From Selaginella moellendorffii (taxonomy: Eukaryota; Streptophyta; Lycopodiopsida; Selaginellales; Selaginellaceae), in assembly GCF_000143415.4 (NCBI RefSeq), contig NW_003314344.1, positions 194,336 to 258,335 of the forward strand: DNA of 64,000 bases. Direction: 5' to 3'. This document shows, one piece after another, positions 33,014-44,100 of the stretch; the first letter of the stretch is position 1, and each line of letters begins with the position of its first letter. The notes beneath the pieces are model-generated. The model had not been told where the DNA came from. It saw only the letters and a program-made list of their open reading frames with translations, and ran no database searches. A program made the position numbers and the translations under genes.

Positions 33014-33187
33014 TGTGAGGGCCAAGTGTACGGCTACGATGCCGTATACTAATATTAGCGTAGTGGATTTTGGTAGCCGTCGGATTGGTTTCAATCCGGA
33101 CCACTCGCTCCTGTATATAAGCTAGGGTTTTTGGGTTAATTGATATGCACATTTCTGTATTCCCTTTCCATATTCCATGCACTCACA
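33014..33187 (+). repeat. 3' LTR of the gypsy element
   Basis: Same as the 5' LTR apart from one base. It is preceded by the polypurine tract ending at 33013. Confidence 0.93.
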
Positions 33188-33503
33188 AATTGATAAATTG
33201 ATTGAATTTTGTCTAACTCTATTAAGTTTTTGCTCCAATTGAAATTCTGATGGAAATTTTAATATAATTCCCTTAACTAAAGGGAAGTTCATCCTAATAT
33301 GAATCATCTTAACATGTGGATGGTTCATATATTCTATACACTATTTTATGTTAGACTAGAACTAATGCTAGGTGGTTGGGGAATTTTATGCCATTTTTGA
33401 GAGGTTTACTAAGCTTAGCCATGTTTGCTACTTGATCAAGCAGTTGAAAGATTTTCTCTTCACTGAACCTGAATAGGTTGACTATGGCTTAGTGTCTATT
33501 AAC
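33188..33503. other. Spacer between two retrotransposons
   Basis: 316 bp of AT-rich host DNA between the gypsy element and the tandem array. No gene seen. It ends in TTAAC, the left copy of the array's target duplication. Confidence 0.6.
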
Positions 33504-35305
33504 TGTGAGACACAAAAATCCCTAGGCCCCAAAGTGGAGCCGAAAGGGCGCCACATGGTAGTGGCCGAAGCGAGAGCCAAACGAGCGTAACACGTTTGGA
33601 CCAAAAGCTCCGACTTGAAAAGTCAAGAGAGGGAGTGGAACTCCCAACGAAGCGCTCGAGGAACGAGCACGAAGCGAGCAAAAGGCGAGGCTCCAAAAAG
33701 GGACCCAAAAGGACCAACACATGACGTGGGAGTGTCCGAGATGGACTCGAGTTGGAGTCCGAAGTGGAGTCCGAGATGGACCCGAGTTGGAGTCCGAAGT
33801 GGAGTCCGAGATGGAGTCCGAGATGGAGTCCGAGATGGAGTCCGAAGTGGAGTTCGAGGTGGACCCGAGATGGAACTGAGTTGGAGTCCAAAGTGGAGTC
33901 CGAGATGGACCCGAGATGGAGTCCGAGATGGAGTCCGAGATGGAGTCCGAGGTGGACCCGAGATGGACCCGAAATGGAGTCCGAGATGGACCCGAGATGG
34001 AGTCCGAGGTGGACCCGAGATGGACCCGAAATGGAGTCCGAGATGGAGTCCGAGATGGACCCGAGATGGAGTCCGAGATGGAGTCCGAGATGGACCCGAG
34101 ATGGACCCGAGATGGAGTCCGAGATGGAGTCCGAAGCCGAGACCGAGACCGGGACCGAGACCAGGACCAAGACCGAGACCGAGACCGAGATCGGGACCGA
34201 GACCGAGACCGAGGCCGAGGCCGAGACCGAGCCCGAGTCCGAGTCCGAATCTGAGCCCGAGTCTGAGTCCGAGTCCGAGTCCGAGTCCGAGTCCGAGTCC
34301 GGAGCCTGAGAGGGTGAAAGCCCAAAGCGTTCATCTCCCAGACCCTGGGGGGTTTGGTGAGCTCCAAAAGTATAGTAGGGGGAGGACTGCAGTGGAGCCA
34401 GTTTGGCCAGGAAAGGCCAGTTTGGCCCAGGAAGGCCAGACCCAGTGTTGGGTGATGAACTGACCACTGGGAAGTCCAAGACTAGAGTGAATACGGACCG
34501 ACAAGCGGGGTAGCTGGGTGAAGTGTTCAAGAGCCGGCTCTAGTTCCCCCGGGAGATCGACTGGCCGATGCTCCCAGTCCAAGTGTGGGTGGCACTACCT
34601 ACTTGGATACCAAGCGTGACTCAATGGAACCTCGCTCTAAGCCCATGGCTAGAGCACCTAAAGGCGATAGGTGGGGAGAGTACCCAGGTGGCTCGCGTAA
34701 GGCCACGGTGTTCCGAAATGTTGTCCCAAAGGCCCAGACTGTGGAAAGGAAGAGGAGCAGTCCTCTGGGGTAGTGACCAAAGACACAGTCATGTGGTGAG
34801 GAAGTCCCAGAGGACCGTGGGACTTAGTGGTCGGGCCTGTGGGCCTCGATCCAGTGGCAGTGTTGGCAAACACGGCCAGGGGCAGAAAGGGACTTGGTAG
34901 GAACTGACAAAGGGACTTTGGGGAAGGCAATTCCCCAGGTCTGTGGGCATCCTAAGGATGCTAAGGAGTGGATCTAGGATGACCACTCGTGGACACATGG
35001 CCCAGTCTTGGAGAGACGAGGTGGTGATGCAAGTGGTGTTGAACCACTAGTGCAGCAAAGGTGAATGGGCATGGCCTTAGCGTAACAGGCCGAGATGTCA
35101 GTGGTACCTTTGGGTGTCGGTCTCAGGACCGGACACGTGGAGCACTTGGACCAGGTGCAAGTGTGGAGTGGCATGGATGCCATTCTTGGGGCTAGCAAGT
35201 CCCAAGTCCTGAATTGGACTGATGGAGGTTGTGAATGAGACTCCTCCAAGTGGTCGGAGGTGTGGTTAAGTGACTAAAGTAGAATGGAAAATTTAGTCGC
35301 TTACA
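33504..35305 (+). repeat. LTR 1 of the tandem element
   Basis: 1802 bp. Holds the GAGATGG-type tandem array at 33735-34300, then a unique part. It differs from LTRs 2 and 3 at several shared positions: AGCCGAAAGGG versus AGCCGGAAGGG, ACACATGACG versus ACATATGACG, GCGTGACTC versus GCGTGGCTC, GCTCGCGTAA versus GCTTGCGTAA, and GAAATGTTG versus GAAATATTG. Confidence 0.92.
33735..34300. repeat. 12 bp minisatellite in LTR 1
   Basis: Units GAGATGGAGTCC and GAGATGGACCCG in mixed order. These grade into 6 bp units (GAGACC, GAGGCC) and finally GAGTCC repeats. All phases stay open, which creates long artificial ORFs on both strands. Corresponding arrays are at 39590-40167 and 45457-46011; array length accounts for the length differences among the three LTRs. 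Confidence 0.95.
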
Positions 35306-38300
35306 ACTTGGTATCGGAGCTGTTCCTTAGTCTGACTTTTATTGGTGCTCAAGTATATCACCATTGATGTTGGCATTGGAAGGTCCTAGGATTGGGCCTA
35401 TCCTTGAGGAGTAGCAAGTCGGGAAGACATGGCTCTCCATTACAGTTCATGTGTGAACTTGTAGACGAGGTGGTGGATAGAAAAGGGTCAATAATGGAAC
35501 GACTTTGGGATCTTGGGAACAGTGCAAGGTTTTCCTCATTGAGTTGAGGATGTGATCCGGATGAGCATTTGTCTCAGCAAATTGGCTAAGGTTGTTGTGG
35601 TAAACAACTAAAGTTGGGATCACGGGAAAGATAGAGACTCCAAAACAATAAAGGAGTCACAAGATTATCCTCATATAGTTGAGGTTGGTGCTCATGAATG
35701 TGAGACCAAAGGTAATGACCGTGGAAGGTCAAATACGGAAGAGGACTCAAGTCCTTGAAATGGTAGTCGGGGCTACCTTTAATAAATGCTGGAACAACCC
35801 AAGGAGTTGGGGGGTGTACTTAGAGATGAGTGGTATTCTCATCTCATGGACAAGTAGTCATAAGGAGCAAAAGTTGCCCCCAGAGAACAAAATCAAGTGT
35901 CGGAGTAACACTTGTGAAAATAGTCCTTTTGAGTAGGACAGGAATGCAAGAAGTGTATTCCAGTGAGCTAGTGCCTCACAAGTAAGACCTTACGGGTCTG
36001 TGGATTAACCAAGTCCAAAACTGTTGGATGACTCAAGTAGAGTCAAGGGATGGTCCTAAAAGGACTGATGGAAGCATTTGGACTGAGGTGTGTTGTACCC
36101 CACAAAGGATGGGGGGGGATCATAGGATCCAAGGATGAGAACAGAGGGTATCTCATCGATGGCAAAATGTGCCATGCTAAAGTTATGGGAAAGGTGTTCC
36201 TAAAAGAAAACAACTTTGACATAAAGTTGTGTGTGACCTCTATGGGGCAGTGCTAACGGATGGTTGGCATGAGAAAGAGCGGTGTTGGTCTTGGCAAAGA
36301 CTTAGACACGAAAGGGAAATGTCATAGAGGTAGGCTCGTGGAGCCGATGGTGTGGAGACACCAAATGTGCCAAGGTGTGATACCTTGAGGCTATGTTGGT
36401 GGGTTCATGAGAACCCCTTGCCAAAGGAATCCCAATGGAAATGGGAATGGCATAGCCTAAGCTGCAGAGCATGCAGTTGGAGTGTGGTGACCCAGATAAT
36501 GATGGAGGTGTGAAAGCACCAAGCAATGAGTTGTAGGACTTGACAACTATGAGGCAACTAAGCAAGAGGTGCAAAATAACTGGTTAAACGGGTAGAAGGT
36601 AGCTACCCAAGACTTCTTAATAGCATAAGGAAGTTGGATATACCCTTACGGGGGATAAGTTGCTTGTGTTGCGATATAGTAAGTCAATGTCATAAAAGGA
36701 AATACTCATTGTCAAGAAAGCCATCATTGGGACACCCGGACACTCTAGAACACCAGAAGGTGGTGTTTGATGTCGCGAGGGCAATGGATAAAGCCCAAGG
36801 GACTAAGTCCCTAGCGAATGATGGATAGAAGGTGCTATCCAAATGTCCAAGGTTGCGGAGACAGGAGAGGACTGTCTACCCGAGTTGGACAAAGCCAAAA
36901 ATGGAATTTTGGCAAGGCTAGTGATGGGCATGTAAAAGCCCATAAGCAACAATGTAATCCCAGTGTGTGGGATTATAAGGTGAGCATACCCGGATTGAGG
37001 AACCACTCCCTAGGCTATTGGGTAGGTTCATCCCTAAGAATACTTGCTAAAGCGTGATAGAAAGTGCAAAGCTATCCTCCTGGTCTGGAGGAGAATGACC
37101 AAAGGAAAGGTGTGAAGCCAAAAAACAAGAAGTAAGGGGATAGAACCAAACCATAGGAATCAAAGGGCATAACCAAGGTTGGTTATGCTAGCTGGGAGTG
37201 GAGAATCAAGTGGGGGCTCGAGGGTGTTGCCGCTAGCAACCGTGATGCCATGGAGAGTCTAAAATATAGAATTGTCCATGTTAGACTATGTGGCATTTTG
37301 AAGGCTTGCAAAAAGGGAGGCGTTAGCAAGCTGAGGGACAGAGTTCCTTCAAGGTTCCCAAAGACGATTCTAGGTAGCTTAGTACCTAGAAAGGCCAAGT
37401 GTAAATGGTTCATGGAACGCGCGAAATCAGAGTGGCGTAGTAGAAGCGTGGTCTTGAAGCTTGCCATGAGGCAAGGCTATCAAGGTTAGGGAAGTAGTTC
37501 CCGAGTGTTCAAAGAGAGGGCTTTGAACGAAAGTCGATGGTCAAGGACTTTCACGCTTATGCAGGAACCATGTTACAGTGGTCAGAGGACTTGCCAAGCG
37601 AGATTGGCATGTCGGGGGAACAAATACCCTAGTTGAAGGTGATAACTTCAAAAAGGGTGGGCCATGGGGCCGAGCATGGAGGAGTCCATGCATGATCACA
37701 GACATGTCAAGTGAGAGGACTTGGCAGTGTGGAGGAACTAGGTTCCTAAGCTGTGATCTGTAGCGCGCTTTAAAAATAAGTTGGTGCACCGGCGTGGGGG
37801 GAGTCACGCCAGGCATCTTGTGTGATGCCGTCCGTAGATGCATATACGGAGGTTGGGTTCGAGTCCCGACCCTCTAGTGCTTGGGTTCGAGTCCCAAATC
37901 ACTAGGGCGTGGTGATGGTTTGGAATATGAGGACACTCATATTTCGGTGGTCATGGACTCTCAGTGGGGAGACTGGTTTGGGCACACCGCCAAGCGAGGG
38001 ATGCCTCGGAGTCGTGATGCACAGTTAGATTGCTTAGTGTGAAAGCTCAGCATATCTAACTTGAACACTTTGGTGCAAGTGGCCCCAAGGTCGTGGTGAG
38101 TGAGATGGGGACACCTAATCTCAGTTGCTATGAACCCTTGGCCGTAAGGGCTAGTTTGGGTGCACCGCCAAGTGTGGGGGATGCCCCCGGGGTTATAGTC
38201 AACAACTTAGAGGTCTAGAAAACCAAGTACCTCTTGGCAACTCTGTTAAGGTGCCAAGGTGAGATCACTAGGTGATCTTATGGCCAGATAAGGACAAGGT

Positions 38301-39359
38301 CCTTCGTTGGCTAAGGAATGAAGTTCCTGGTTCAAAATGTTGAAATTGAATTGTTTAAGGTGGTGTGGCTTGGTCGTGATGACCAAGTGGGAAGAGCACC
38401 TAAGGGAAATAAACTATGTCCATGTGATGGCATAGTGAGTCCGAGGAAAGTAGCCTCTATAAAAGACCCATGGGAGGGTCATGAAGTTGGGCCGTGGATA
38501 GAGCCCATAGCAGAAGATGCTAAACAGATGTACTAGGGGTGAACATCCTCCGGACTTGGCAAAGAAGAGTCTTTGCTATGGAACCGAAACAATACCTCAA
38601 GGAGGGAGGTAGAGATTCGATGTTGCTTGGTGCAACAATCAACAAATAGGAGCAAAAGATGAGTGGCCAAGATAGGGCCGTGGAATCCCTTGGAAGGAAT
38701 CCAAGTGACAAAGTTAGGCGAGGAACACTAATGTGTTGGACGCTAACAAGTTGCGGGAAAGGAAGTGTGTTTCCAAGGAGGGATTCCGAAATGCTCCAAT
38801 TTGGCGAAAGTGGAAGCTCCAAGGGAGGGAGCGGTAAGGTAGCCAAATGATAGGGCCATGAACAGCCCTAGCACAAAGTATGCTAACTGGAACTTTGACA
38901 CGAAATAGAAGAGAGGATAATGGTGCCCTCGAGTAGAGAACTTCCTAGGATGGGAAGTGGAGTTGCACAAAAGGTGCAAGGCAAGGTGTCGGAGACACCT
39001 AGGAAATTGACTCCAAGAAGTCAAAATTCAAAGTTCCAAAGTGCAAAGGTTATATCGATGAAAATTGAGATTACTCGAGAAGGAGTAGTGGGATTGACTT
39101 AGAGAAGGGTCTCTAAGAGGTTTAGCGAGAACTAAACCAATAAAAGGAGAGAACCATTACATGTGGTCCAATCAGTCTCTAAGTTGGAGAGACTACGCTC
39201 CTTAAAGGATGGACAAGGCATGGTGAGCCTTTGGTGTCAAACCATAGACAAAGATTGGCTAGGTGCCAAGGATGGAAATGGTAACACGTGTGGGTGTTAC
39301 TTTATGAAAGGGTTTACTGTTCGATGAGGACATCGAACTTCGTCTATGGGTGGTGGAGT
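35306..39359 (+). other. Interior 1 of the tandem element: non-coding, hairpin-dense
   Basis: 4054 bp. The primer site is at 35309-35320. No protein-coding content. It is crowded with short perfect inverted repeats (stems 5-8 bp, loops 2-8 nt) of unrelated sequence. In 38963-39338 alone I count nine, including GTTCGATG/CATCGAAC (39319-39338), GTAACAC/GTGTTAC (39281-39300), AGGTGTC/GACACCT (38984-39000), CTTAGAG/CTCTAAG and GGTTTAG/CTAAACC. The copy at 41173-45226 has the same length and differs at about seven positions that I noticed, all transitions. Confidence 0.85.
37791..37905 (+). other. tRNA-like run of hairpins with two T-arm/B-box look-alikes
   Basis: Five successive hairpins: GGCGTG/CACGCC (37791-37810), GGCATC/GATGCC (37812-37829), TCCGTA/TACGGA (37831-37850), GGTTGGG-TTCGAGT-CCCGACC (37851-37871) and TTGGG-TTCGAGT-CCCAA (37881-37897). 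The last two have the 7 nt TTCGAGT loop of a tRNA T-arm and contain GGTTCGAGTCC, a perfect RNA polymerase III B-box. The order resembles D-, anticodon-, variable- and T-arms, but I find no pairing acceptor stem. A second copy is at about 43658-43772. Confidence 0.5.
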
Positions 39360-41172
39360 TGTGAGACACAAAAATCCCTAGGCCCCAAAGTGGAGCCGGA
39401 AGGGCGCCACATGGTAGTGGCCGAAGCGAGAGCCAAACGAGCGTAACACGTTTGGACCAAAAGCTCCGACTTGAAAAGTCAAGAGAGGGAGTGGAACTCC
39501 CAACGAAGCGCTCGAGGAACGAGCACGAAGCGAGCAAAAGGCGAGGCTCCAAAAAGGGACCCAAAAGGACCAACATATGACGTGGGAGTGTCCGAGATGG
39601 ACTCGAGTTGGAGTCCGAAGTGGAGTCCGAGATGGACCCGAGTTGGAGTCCGAAGTGGAGTCCGAGATGGACCCGAGATGGAGTCCGAAGTGGAGTCCGA
39701 GGTGGACCCGAGATGGAACTGAGTTGGAGTCCAAAGTGGAGTCCGAGATGGACCCGAGATGGAGTCCGAGATGGAGTCCGAGATGGAGTCCGAGGTGGAC
39801 CCGAGATGGACCCGAAATGGAGTCCGAGATGGACCCGAGATGGAGTCCGAGGTGGACCCGAGATGGACCCGAAATGGAGTCCGAGATGGAGTCCGAGATG
39901 GACCCGAGATGGAGTCCGAGATGGAGTCCGAGATGGACCCGAGATGGACCCGAGATGGAGTCCGAGATGGAGTCCGAGATGGAGTCCGAGATGGAGTCCG
40001 AAGCCGAGACCGAGACCGGGACCGAGACTAGGACCAAGACCGAGACCGAGATCGGGACCGAGACCGAGACCGAGGCCGAGGCCGAGACCGAGCCCGAGCC
40101 CGAGTCCGAGTCCGAATCTGAGCCCGAGTCTGAGTCCGAGTCCGAGTCCGAGTCCGAGTCCGAGTCCGGAGCCTGAGAGGGTGAAAGCCCAAAGCGTTCG
40201 TCTCCCAGACCCTGGGGGGTTTGGTGAGCTCCAAAAGTATAGTAGGGGGAGGACTGCAGTGGAGCCAATTTGGCCAGGAAAGGCCAGTTTGGCCCAGGAA
40301 GGCCAGACCCAGTGTTGGGTGATGAACTGACCACTGGGAAGTCCAAGACTAGAGTGAATACGGACCGACAAGCGGGGTAGCTGGGTGAAGTGTTCAAGAG
40401 CCGGCTCTAGTTCCCCCGGGAGATCGACTGGCCGATGCTCCCAGTCCAAGTGTGGGTGGCACTACCTACTTGGATACCAAGCGTGGCTCAATGGAACCTC
40501 GCTCTAAGCCCATGGCTAGAGCACCTAAAGGCGATAGGTGGGGAGAGTACCCAGGTGGCTTGCGTAAGGCCACGGTGTTCCGAAATATTGTCCCAAAGGC
40601 CCAGACTGTGGAAAGGAAGAGGAGCAGTCCTCTGGGGTAGTGACCAAAGACACAGTCATGTGGTGAGGAAGTCCCAGAGGACCGTGGGACTTAGTGGTCG
40701 GGCCTGTGGGCCTCGATCCAGTGGCAGTGTTGGCAAACACGGCCAGGGGCAGAAAGGGACTTGGTAGGAACTGACAAAGGGACTTTGGGGAAGGCAATTC
40801 CCCAGGTCTGTGGGCATCCTAAGGATGCTAAGGAGTGGATCTAGGATGACCACTCGTGGACACATGGCCCAGTCTTGGAGAGACGAGGTGGTGATGCAAG
40901 TGGTGTTGAACCACTAGTGCAGCAAAGGTGAATGGGCATGGCCTTAGCGTAACAGGCCGAGATGTCAGTGGTACCTTTGGGTGTCGGTCTCAGGACCGGA
41001 CACGTGGAGCACTTGGACCAGGTGCAAGTGTGGAGTGGCATGGATGCCATTCTTGGGGCTAGCAAGTCCCAAGTCCTGAATTGGACTGATGGAGGTTGTG
41101 AATGAGACTCCTCCAAGTGGTCGGAGGTGTGGTTAAGTGACTAAAGTAGAATGGAAAATTTAGTCGCTTACA
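39360..41172 (+). repeat. LTR 2 (middle, shared) of the tandem element
   Basis: 1813 bp. Up to about 40583 it carries the LTR 3 variants. At the last two informative sites (CACGGCCAGG at about 40742 and GTAACAGGCC at about 40953) it matches LTR 1 instead. It has a private change GAGCCAATTTGG. It serves as 3' LTR of interior 1 and 5' LTR of interior 2. Confidence 0.92.
39590..40167. repeat. 12 bp minisatellite in LTR 2
   Basis: Same units as in LTR 1. In the 3' part it shares with LTR 3 one GAGACC fewer and an additional GAGCCC compared with LTR 1. Confidence 0.93.
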
Positions 41173-44100
41173 ACTTGGTATCGGAGCTGTTCCTTAGTCT
41201 GACTTTTATTGGTGCTCAAGTATATCACCATTGATGTTGGCATTGGAAGGTCCTAGGATTGGGCCTATCCTTGAGGAGTAGCAAGTCGGGAAGACATGGC
41301 TCTCCATTACAGTTCATGTGTGAACTTGTAGACGAGGTGGTGGATAGAAAAGGGTCAATAATGGAACGACTTTGGGATCTTGGGAACAGTGCAAGGTTTT
41401 CCTCATTGAGTTGAGGATGTGATCCGGATGAGCATTTGTCTCAGCAAATTGGCTAAGGTTGTTGTGGTAAACAACTAAAGTTGGGATCACGGGAAAGATA
41501 GAGACTCCAAAACAATAAAGGAGTCACAAGATTATCCTCATATAGTTGAGGTTGGTGCTCATGAATGTGAGACCAAAGGTAATGACCGTGGAAGGTCAAA
41601 TACGGAAGAGGACTCAAGTCCTTGAAATGGTAGTCGGGGCTACCTTTAATAAATGCTGGAACAACCCAAGGAGTTGGGGGGTGTACTTAGAGATGAGTGG
41701 TATTCTCATCTCATGGACAAGTAGTCATAAGGAGCAAAAGTTGCCTCCAGAGAACAAAATCAAGTGTCGGAGTAACACTTGTGAAAATAGTCCTTTTGAG
41801 TAGGACAGGAATGCAAGAAGTGTATTCCAGTGAGCTAGTGCCTCACAAGTAAGACCTTACGGGTCTGTGGATTAACCAAGTCCAAAACTGTTGGATGACT
41901 CAAGTAGAGTCAAGGGATGGTCCTAAAAGGACTGATGGAAGCATTTGGACTGAGGTGTGTTGTACCCCACAAAGGATGGGGGGGGATCATAGGATCCAAG
42001 GATGAGAACAGAGGGTATCTCATCGATGGCAAAATGTGCCATGCTAAAGTTATGGGAAAGGTGTTCCTAAAAGAAAACAACTTTGACATAAAGTTGTGTG
42101 TGACCTCTATGGGGCAGTGCTAACGGATGGTTGGCATGAGAAAGAGCGGTGTTGGTCTTGGCAAAGACTTAGACACGAAAGGGAAATGTCATAGAGGTAG
42201 GCTCGTGGAGCCGATGGTGTGGAGACACCAAATGTGCCAAGGTGTGATACCTTGAGGCTATGTTGGTGGGTTCATGAGAACCCCTTGCCAAAGGAATCCC
42301 AATGGAAATGGGAATGGCATAGCCTAAGCTGCAGAGCATGCAGTTGGAGTGTGGTGACCCAGATAATGATGGAGGTGTGAAAGCACCAAGCAATGAGTTG
42401 TAGGACTTGACAACTATGAGGCAACTAAGCAAGAGGTGCAAAATAACTGGTTAAACGGGTAGAAGGTAGCTACCCAAGACTTCTTAATAGCATAAGGAAG
42501 TTGGATATACCCTTACGGGGGATAAGTTGCTTGTGTTGCGATATAGTAAGTCAATGTCATAAAAGGAAATACTCATTGTCAAGAAAGCCATCATTGGGAC
42601 ACCCGGACACTCTAGAACACCAAAAGGTGGTGTTTGATGTCGCGAGGGCAATGGATAAAGCCCAAGGGACTAAGTCCCTAGCGAATGATGGATAGAAGGT
42701 GCTATCCAAATGTCCAAGGTTGCGGAGACAGGAGAGGACTGTCTACCCGAGTTGGACAAAGCCAAAAATGGAATTTTGGCAAGGCTAGTGATGGGCATGT
42801 AAAAGCCCATAAGCAACAATGTAATCCCAGTGTGTGGGATTATAAGGTGAGCATACCCGGATTGAGGAACCACTCCCTAGGCTATTGGGTAGGTTCATCC
42901 CTAAGAATACTTGCTAAAGCGTGATAGAAAGTGCAAAGCTATCCTCCTGGTCTGGAGGAGAATGACCAAAGGAAAGGTGTGAAGCCAAAAAACAAGAAGT
43001 AAGGGGATAGAACCAAACCATAGGAATCAAAGGGCATAACCAAGGTTGGTTATGCTAGCTGGGAGTGGAGAATCAAGTGGGGGCTCGAGGGTGTTGCCGC
43101 TAGCAACCGTGATGCCATGGAGAGTCTAAAATATAGAATTGTCCATGTTAGACTATGTGGCATTTTGAAGGCTTGCAAAAAGGGAGGCGTTAGCAAGCTG
43201 AGGGACAGAGTTCCTTCAAGGTTCCCAAAGACGATTCTAGGTAGCTTAGTACCTAGAAAGGCCAAGTGTAAATGGTTCATGGAACGCGCGAAATCAGAGT
43301 GGCGTAGTAGAAGCGTGGTCTTGAAGCTTGCCATGAGGCAAGGCTATCAAGGTTAGGGAAGTAGTTCCCGAGTGTTCAAAGAGAGGGCTTTGAACGAAAG
43401 TCGATGGTCAAGGACTTTCACGCTTATGCAGGAACCATGTTACAGTGGTCGGAGGACTTGCCAAGCGAGATTGGCATGTCGGGGGAACAAATACCCTAGT
43501 TGAAGGTGATAACTTCAAAAAGGGTGGGCCATGGGGCCGAGCATGGAGGAGTCCATGCATGATCACAGACATGTCAAGTGAGAGAACTTGGCAGTGTGGA
43601 GGAACTAGGTTCCTAAGCTGTGATCTATAGCGCGCTTTAAAAATAAGTTGGTGCACCGGCGTGGGGGGAGTCACGCCAGGCATCTTGTGTGATGCCGTCC
43701 GTAGATGCATATACGGAGGTTGGGTTCGAGTCCCGACCCTCTAGTGCTTGGGTTCGAGTCCCAAATCACTAGGGCGTGGTGATGGTTTGGAATATGAGGA
43801 CACTCATATTTCGGTGGTCATGGACTCTCAGTGGGGAGACTGGTTTGGGCACACCGCCAAGCGAGGGATGCCTCGGAGTCGTGATGCACAGTTAGATTGC
43901 TTAGTGTGAAAGCTCAGCATATCTAACTTGAACACTTTGGTGCAAGTGGCCCCAAGGTCGTGGTGAGTGAGATGGGGACACCTAATCTCAGTTGCTATGA
44001 ACCCTTGGCCGTAAGGGCTAGTTTGGGTGCACCGCCAAGTGTGGGGGATGCCCCTGGGGTTATAGTCAACAACTTAGAGGTCTAGAAAACCAAGTACCTC

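Larger units (their letters stand above)
28178..33187 (+). mobile_element. Ty3/gypsy LTR retrotransposon, apparently complete and young
   Basis: 5,010 bp. LTRs of 174 bp start TGTGAGGGCC and end CACTCACA. They differ at one visible position (T versus C in GATGCYGTATAC). A 4 bp AATT flanks both sides (28174-28177 and 33188-33191), consistent with a target duplication. The interior has a primer site, gag, pol in the order protease-RT-RNase H-integrase (so Ty3/gypsy), and a purine tract AGAGGAGGGGATGA just before the 3' LTR. No chromodomain is seen after the integrase GPY/F-type block. Both ORFs are free of stops, so the copy may be competent. Confidence 0.95.

Noticed and set aside
33499-34530. 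Long ORFs on both strands in the LTRs (up to 396 aa, also at 39259-40449 and 45126-46293)
   Set aside because: They are open only because the 12 bp and 6 bp repeat units lack stops in any frame. Their products are low-complexity (LGLGLG, SDSDSD, RPRPRP) and overlap on both strands.
36050-36256. Small ORFs repeated in both interiors (for example 68 aa at 36050 and 41917, 90 aa on minus at 36302 and 42169)
   Set aside because: Repeated only because the interiors are duplicated. No protein family features and no ORF exceeds chance length for the region.
35306-39359. Hairpin array considered as a CRISPR array or as a repeat/integron-like array
   Set aside because: Stem sequences are all different and there is no constant repeat with variable spacers. 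The context is a plant LTR element.
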